From IMG/VR virus record IMGVR_UViG_3300005581_000032, positions 1 to 43,196 of that record: a DNA stretch of 43,196 nt; one strand, given 5' to 3'. The notes below the pieces were generated by a model, which was not told where the DNA came from, made no database searches, and saw only the letters and a list, made by a program, of their open reading frames with translations. Numbering within the stretch: the first letter of the stretch is position 1; each line of letters opens with the position of its first letter. The stretch is from a virus. The translations under genes were made by a program, and so were the position numbers. Of this stretch, positions 40,653-43,196 are shown in pieces.

Positions 40653-41828
40653 TTAGCTGAATACTGCGTTAGCAATAGTAACTGTACCTAGGTAGTCAGC
40701 AGCGTTACCTAAAGAAGACGCTGTGTTTGACAACTCAACATAACCATAACGTGTCATGAATGATACGACTGGTTCGAATGTTGTTGGGTCTAGAACAACA
40801 CCACTGCTCATCAATGGAATGTATGGGCAATAGAATGCTGCTGCATCAGACTCGTTAGCACCTTTGTAACCGATAAGCACTGGTGCTGTATCAGATGCAT
40901 TGTATGTGTTAACATAAATCTTCATTGCATTGTTCAATGTACCAACAAACTTAGTGTTTGTAGGTGCTTCGAATGTACCTTCTGTTGTACGAGCAAATGC
41001 GCTTGTAGTAGCAGATTGTAGGATTGTCAATGCTGTTGGACCAACAACTGCCCAGTTACCAGCACCACGACGTGTGCGCTGGGCGATACGGTTAGCAACA
41101 CGGTTGATTTGAACAGCTAAAGCAGCATGCTCATCACCAACGAATGTAGCAGTACCAGATACAGCAGCTTGGTTATAAGCTTCTGTGTTCTGTGAACCGG
41201 CTAGTGTTGTTAGAGATGCAATGATCTCTTGATCAATCTCAGCTGTGATCTCTTGTGCAAGAGCAGCCATGATTTCTGCTTCGATGTCAATGCCTTGTTG
41301 GGCTTGTGCATCTTGAGCAGCTTCGAATGTCCAGCGAGCTGACAACTTACGTGTCTTAGCTTCAACTGTTTGCTTCAAGATTTGAATGCTTAAACGCTTA
41401 CCAGCAGCACCTTCTAAGGATGCAGTAGAAGCAGCAGTTACTTTAGAGCCATCATTAGATGAATAGCCTTCAGCAATCTTGAATGGGCTTAGTGCCTCTT
41501 CACCAGCAGTAGCACCATATGTTCCAGAAACGCTATCTGAATAACGAACTCTTAGAGTATGGATTTGACCAACTGGACCAGTCATTGGTTGTACACCTAC
41601 CAACTCGTTAGCGATAACTGTTGGCATTACGCGACGAATCACTGGAAGGATCACGCGGTTTAATGTTGCGACGTTGCCGGCAGAAGTAGCACCTGTGCTA
41701 GCACTCTCAGCTAGATACTTACGTGTGTTCTCTAGTGTAGATGCCATTACAGATCTCTTAGTGCCTTGAAGGCCTTCAAGAAGTGCTTCTTTTGTTTCTG
41801 CCCAACGGCCTGTTAGTAGTTCTGACAT
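40653..41828 (-). CDS. 23: Major capsid protein, T4 gp23-like
   Basis: The protein (391 aa) builds the icosahedral head shell. It aligns by eye to T4 gp23: RRVMPTVIANELVGVQPMTG versus RRAIPNLIAFDICGVQPM; then QTVEAKTRKLSARW, FEAAQDAQAQQGIDIEAE and LAQEITAEIDQEI; and near the end IGYKGANESDAAAFYCPYIP and PVVSFMTRYGY. T4 gp23 is about 521 aa, so this is a short form, missing length mainly in the region of the T4 insertion domain. A prohead-protease site is visible: LAE at 39-41, followed by SAST, corresponds to the T4 cut after Glu65 (FLAE). The start has GGAGAAAA and follows gp22 by 14 bases; the scaffold and protease genes lie upstream, and a hairpin terminator follows. Confidence 0.96.
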   Translation of the reverse strand: MSELLTGRWAETKEALLEGLQGTKRSVMASTLENTRKYLAESASTGATSAGNVATLNRVILPVIRRVMPTVIANELVGVQPMTGPVGQIHTLRVRYSDSVSGTYGATAGEEALSPFKIAEGYSSNDGSKVTAASTASLEGAAGKRLSIQILKQTVEAKTRKLSARWTFEAAQDAQAQQGIDIEAEIMAALAQEITAEIDQEIIASLTTLAGSQNTEAYNQAAVSGTATFVGDEHAALAVQINRVANRIAQRTRRGAGNWAVVGPTALTILQSATTSAFARTTEGTFEAPTNTKFVGTLNNAMKIYVNTYNASDTAPVLIGYKGANESDAAAFYCPYIPLMSSGVVLDPTTFEPVVSFMTRYGYVELSNTASSLGNAADYLGTVTIANAVFS

Positions 41829-41842
41829 TTATTTTCTCCTAA

Positions 41843-42937
41843 TTAATGTTTAATTCCAGCTAGACGACGCATATTAAAAATATTGTGATCGTGTTCGCTG
41901 CTACTGACGCTGTGGGTTTCTTTGTTGCCTGTTACTTCTTTTGCCTCTACTAGTGCCTTCTTCTTTTGTGGAGCTTCGCCAGCAATAACTGCCGGTAGGT
42001 ACTTGTCAAAACTACTGCGTAGTTTGCCAGTTTGTACACTCTCAAGTAATTCGCTCATAATAGCCTTTTGCTGTGAAGCCAAAGGTCCTACTAGTTCTGC
42101 CATTATTTCTTGACGTTGTTTGCTCTCCATTAGAGCTTTAACTTCTGCTTCTTTGCTTTCTAAGATCTGGGTTGCTTGTGCTACAGCGTGATGAGCCTCT
42201 ACAACTTCTAAATCTTTTTTGTCTATGACTTTGAGCAATTTAGCTGTTTCTGATTTTTCGTTTAGGTAACTATTTTGATATTCGCTAGCATAAGCTTCGA
42301 ATAATTTACGACCAAAATCGTTACGACGAGCTGCTTCGATGTCTTCTTTCAATTGACCAATCTCTTTTGACAGAGTCTTTTCAACTGTATTCTCGACCAA
42401 CGTAGCTGCACGTTTAATGAATTGTTCCTTCATGGCTGCCAAAGCCTGACGGCCTTCGCGTACCAAACGTACTTTCATTTCTGCAATGTCTTGCTTGTCT
42501 GTATGGAACTCTGCGATTTCCTGAGCAAGAGCTTCAACTACAAACTTCTCAAGTGTATGAAACTTAGAAGCCATTTGTACTTGATCTTCATGTAATTCTT
42601 TAACTTCGCTAGCTAATTGACGAGTTACAAACTCTTTCATTACCTGTGCATCGTGTTGCATTTTTACTGCATAACGTGCCTTAGCTTCTGCTAATTGATT
42701 ACGATCTTCTACAAACTGTTGAATTTCCTCTTTTAATTGATCGCCTAACATGCGATCAATTGCTTCAACCATAACCTGACGGTCATGTTCGTAGCGTTGA
42801 GCAAATTCTTCACGTAGCTGTTGAGTTACTTGTGTACGGTTCTCGACGATGCGAGCTTCCCAAGCAGCCTCAATAGACTCTTTGATCTCTTCTGAAACCA
42901 CGTTGTTTTCAAACAAATTCTTTAGTGCGTCCAACAT
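41843..42937 (-). CDS. 22: Prohead core scaffold, T4 gp22-like
   Basis: The 364 residues are almost wholly charged alpha-helix with heptad-like coiled coil (for example KESIEAAWEARIVENRTQ, EEIQQFVEDRNQLAEAKA and TLVENTVEKTLSKEIGQL), as expected for the scaffold around which the gp23 shell assembles and which gp21 later degrades. A less ordered region with SVSSSEHDH ends in IFNMRRLAGIKH, a short terminal motif like that on scaffolds of marine T4-like phages. The position between gp21 and gp23 makes the call secure. AGAGGAGA before the ATG is the ribosome site. Numerous (L/I)xE tripeptides are possible protease sites. Confidence 0.93.
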   Translation of the reverse strand: MLDALKNLFENNVVSEEIKESIEAAWEARIVENRTQVTQQLREEFAQRYEHDRQVMVEAIDRMLGDQLKEEIQQFVEDRNQLAEAKARYAVKMQHDAQVMKEFVTRQLASEVKELHEDQVQMASKFHTLEKFVVEALAQEIAEFHTDKQDIAEMKVRLVREGRQALAAMKEQFIKRAATLVENTVEKTLSKEIGQLKEDIEAARRNDFGRKLFEAYASEYQNSYLNEKSETAKLLKVIDKKDLEVVEAHHAVAQATQILESKEAEVKALMESKQRQEIMAELVGPLASQQKAIMSELLESVQTGKLRSSFDKYLPAVIAGEAPQKKKALVEAKEVTGNKETHSVSSSEHDHNIFNMRRLAGIKH

Positions 42938-42950
42938 GTGATTCTCCTCT

Positions 42951-43196
42951 TTATTGGAGTTTGCTTATTATACCTAATAAGCTCTCTTTGAGATACTGCT
43001 GCGCTCTAGGGTCACCTTGCACCTCTTTAGCAACACGTATGCTGCGATACCCTCCTCGGGTATTCATCAAATGTTCATAAATTGGTGTAGGGTAAGCGCC
43101 TGGAGCACTTGGTTGAGCCACCACATCAACTGTGATGATCTCAAAATCTGACACTTCACCGGAACCGTCTTCTTTGACGTTTCCGGATCCGCGACT
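42951..43196 (-). CDS. 21: Prohead core protease, T4 gp21-like, C-terminal 81 aa only
   Basis: The frame is open to the right edge, so this is the C-terminal end of a gene that begins outside the window; an internal GTG at 43154 is not the start. The visible part SDFEIITVDVVAQPSAPGAY followed by PTPIYE carries the 'D..L(I)..DVV..PSAPGA' signature found near the C-terminus of the catalytic domain of T4-like prohead proteases (serine proteases that cut scaffold and capsid proteins). The rest, with TRGGYRSIRVAKEV and LLGIISKLQ, is the C-terminal tail. gp22 starts 13 bases after the stop. The catalytic residues lie outside the window. Confidence 0.85.
   Translation of the reverse strand, partial: SRGSGNVKEDGSGEVSDFEIITVDVVAQPSAPGAYPTPIYEHLMNTRGGYRSIRVAKEVQGDPRAQQYLKESLLGIISKLQ

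Noticed and set aside
43152-43154. GTG at 43154 as the start of a separate 67-aa gene
   Set aside because: The frame continues open to the right edge, and the protease C-terminal motif spans this point, so it is an internal codon of gp21.

Overview
The window is one continuous late (virion) gene block of a T4-like tailed phage with a contractile tail, read entirely from the minus strand. It is most likely a marine myovirus related to the phages of cyanobacteria, SAR11 or methylotrophs; the host cannot be fixed from this sequence. The evidence is the order prohead protease C-terminus (gp21) > scaffold (gp22) > major capsid protein (gp23) at the right end, the DNA rich in A+T, tight gene packing with small gaps or stop/start overlaps, T4-type late promoter octamers (NATAAATA), and large fiber proteins with motifs I know from marine T4-like phages. 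No tRNA, integrase, IS element, CRISPR array or plus-strand gene could be supported. No gap exceeds about 160 bases.

Layout, in transcription order (right to left). (1) 43196-40653: head module gp21 (partial), gp22, gp23, closed by a strong hairpin terminator. (2) 40497-37791: a late promoter, then four small or medium virion proteins. (3) 37758-15782: four giant fiber-like proteins (1581, 1839, 1651 and 1959 aa) forming two paralogous pairs. One pair shares a 'GRISG..LLK.DL' N-terminus, a beta-helix and a repetitive shaft. The other pair shares eight N-terminal W/Y/GG/C/HTS carbohydrate-binding-like repeats, a beta-helix and a common C-terminus. Small beta-rich proteins lie between them. (4) 15768-11530: a host-recognition cassette of two small beta proteins, three glycine- and cysteine-rich adhesin-like proteins and two tail-fiber-assembly-chaperone-like proteins. 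(5) 11461-7696: a translationally coupled trio (GT9-like glycosyltransferase, SGNH-like hydrolase, carbamoyltransferase) with its own hairpin and late promoter. (6) 7687-1: two more virion proteins and a very large structural protein (at least 2110 aa) that runs off the left edge.

The genes fit together as capsid assembly followed by an exceptionally large receptor-recognition and glycan-handling arsenal. The most notable features are the Cys-rich adhesin/chaperone cassette, the late-expressed glycan-modification operon, domain insertions that distinguish each giant paralog (LamG, a beta-propeller, a helical Cys-Arg-Asp module), and a predicted leaderless late gene at 7687. Family names come from remembered motif patterns read by eye; no database search was run.
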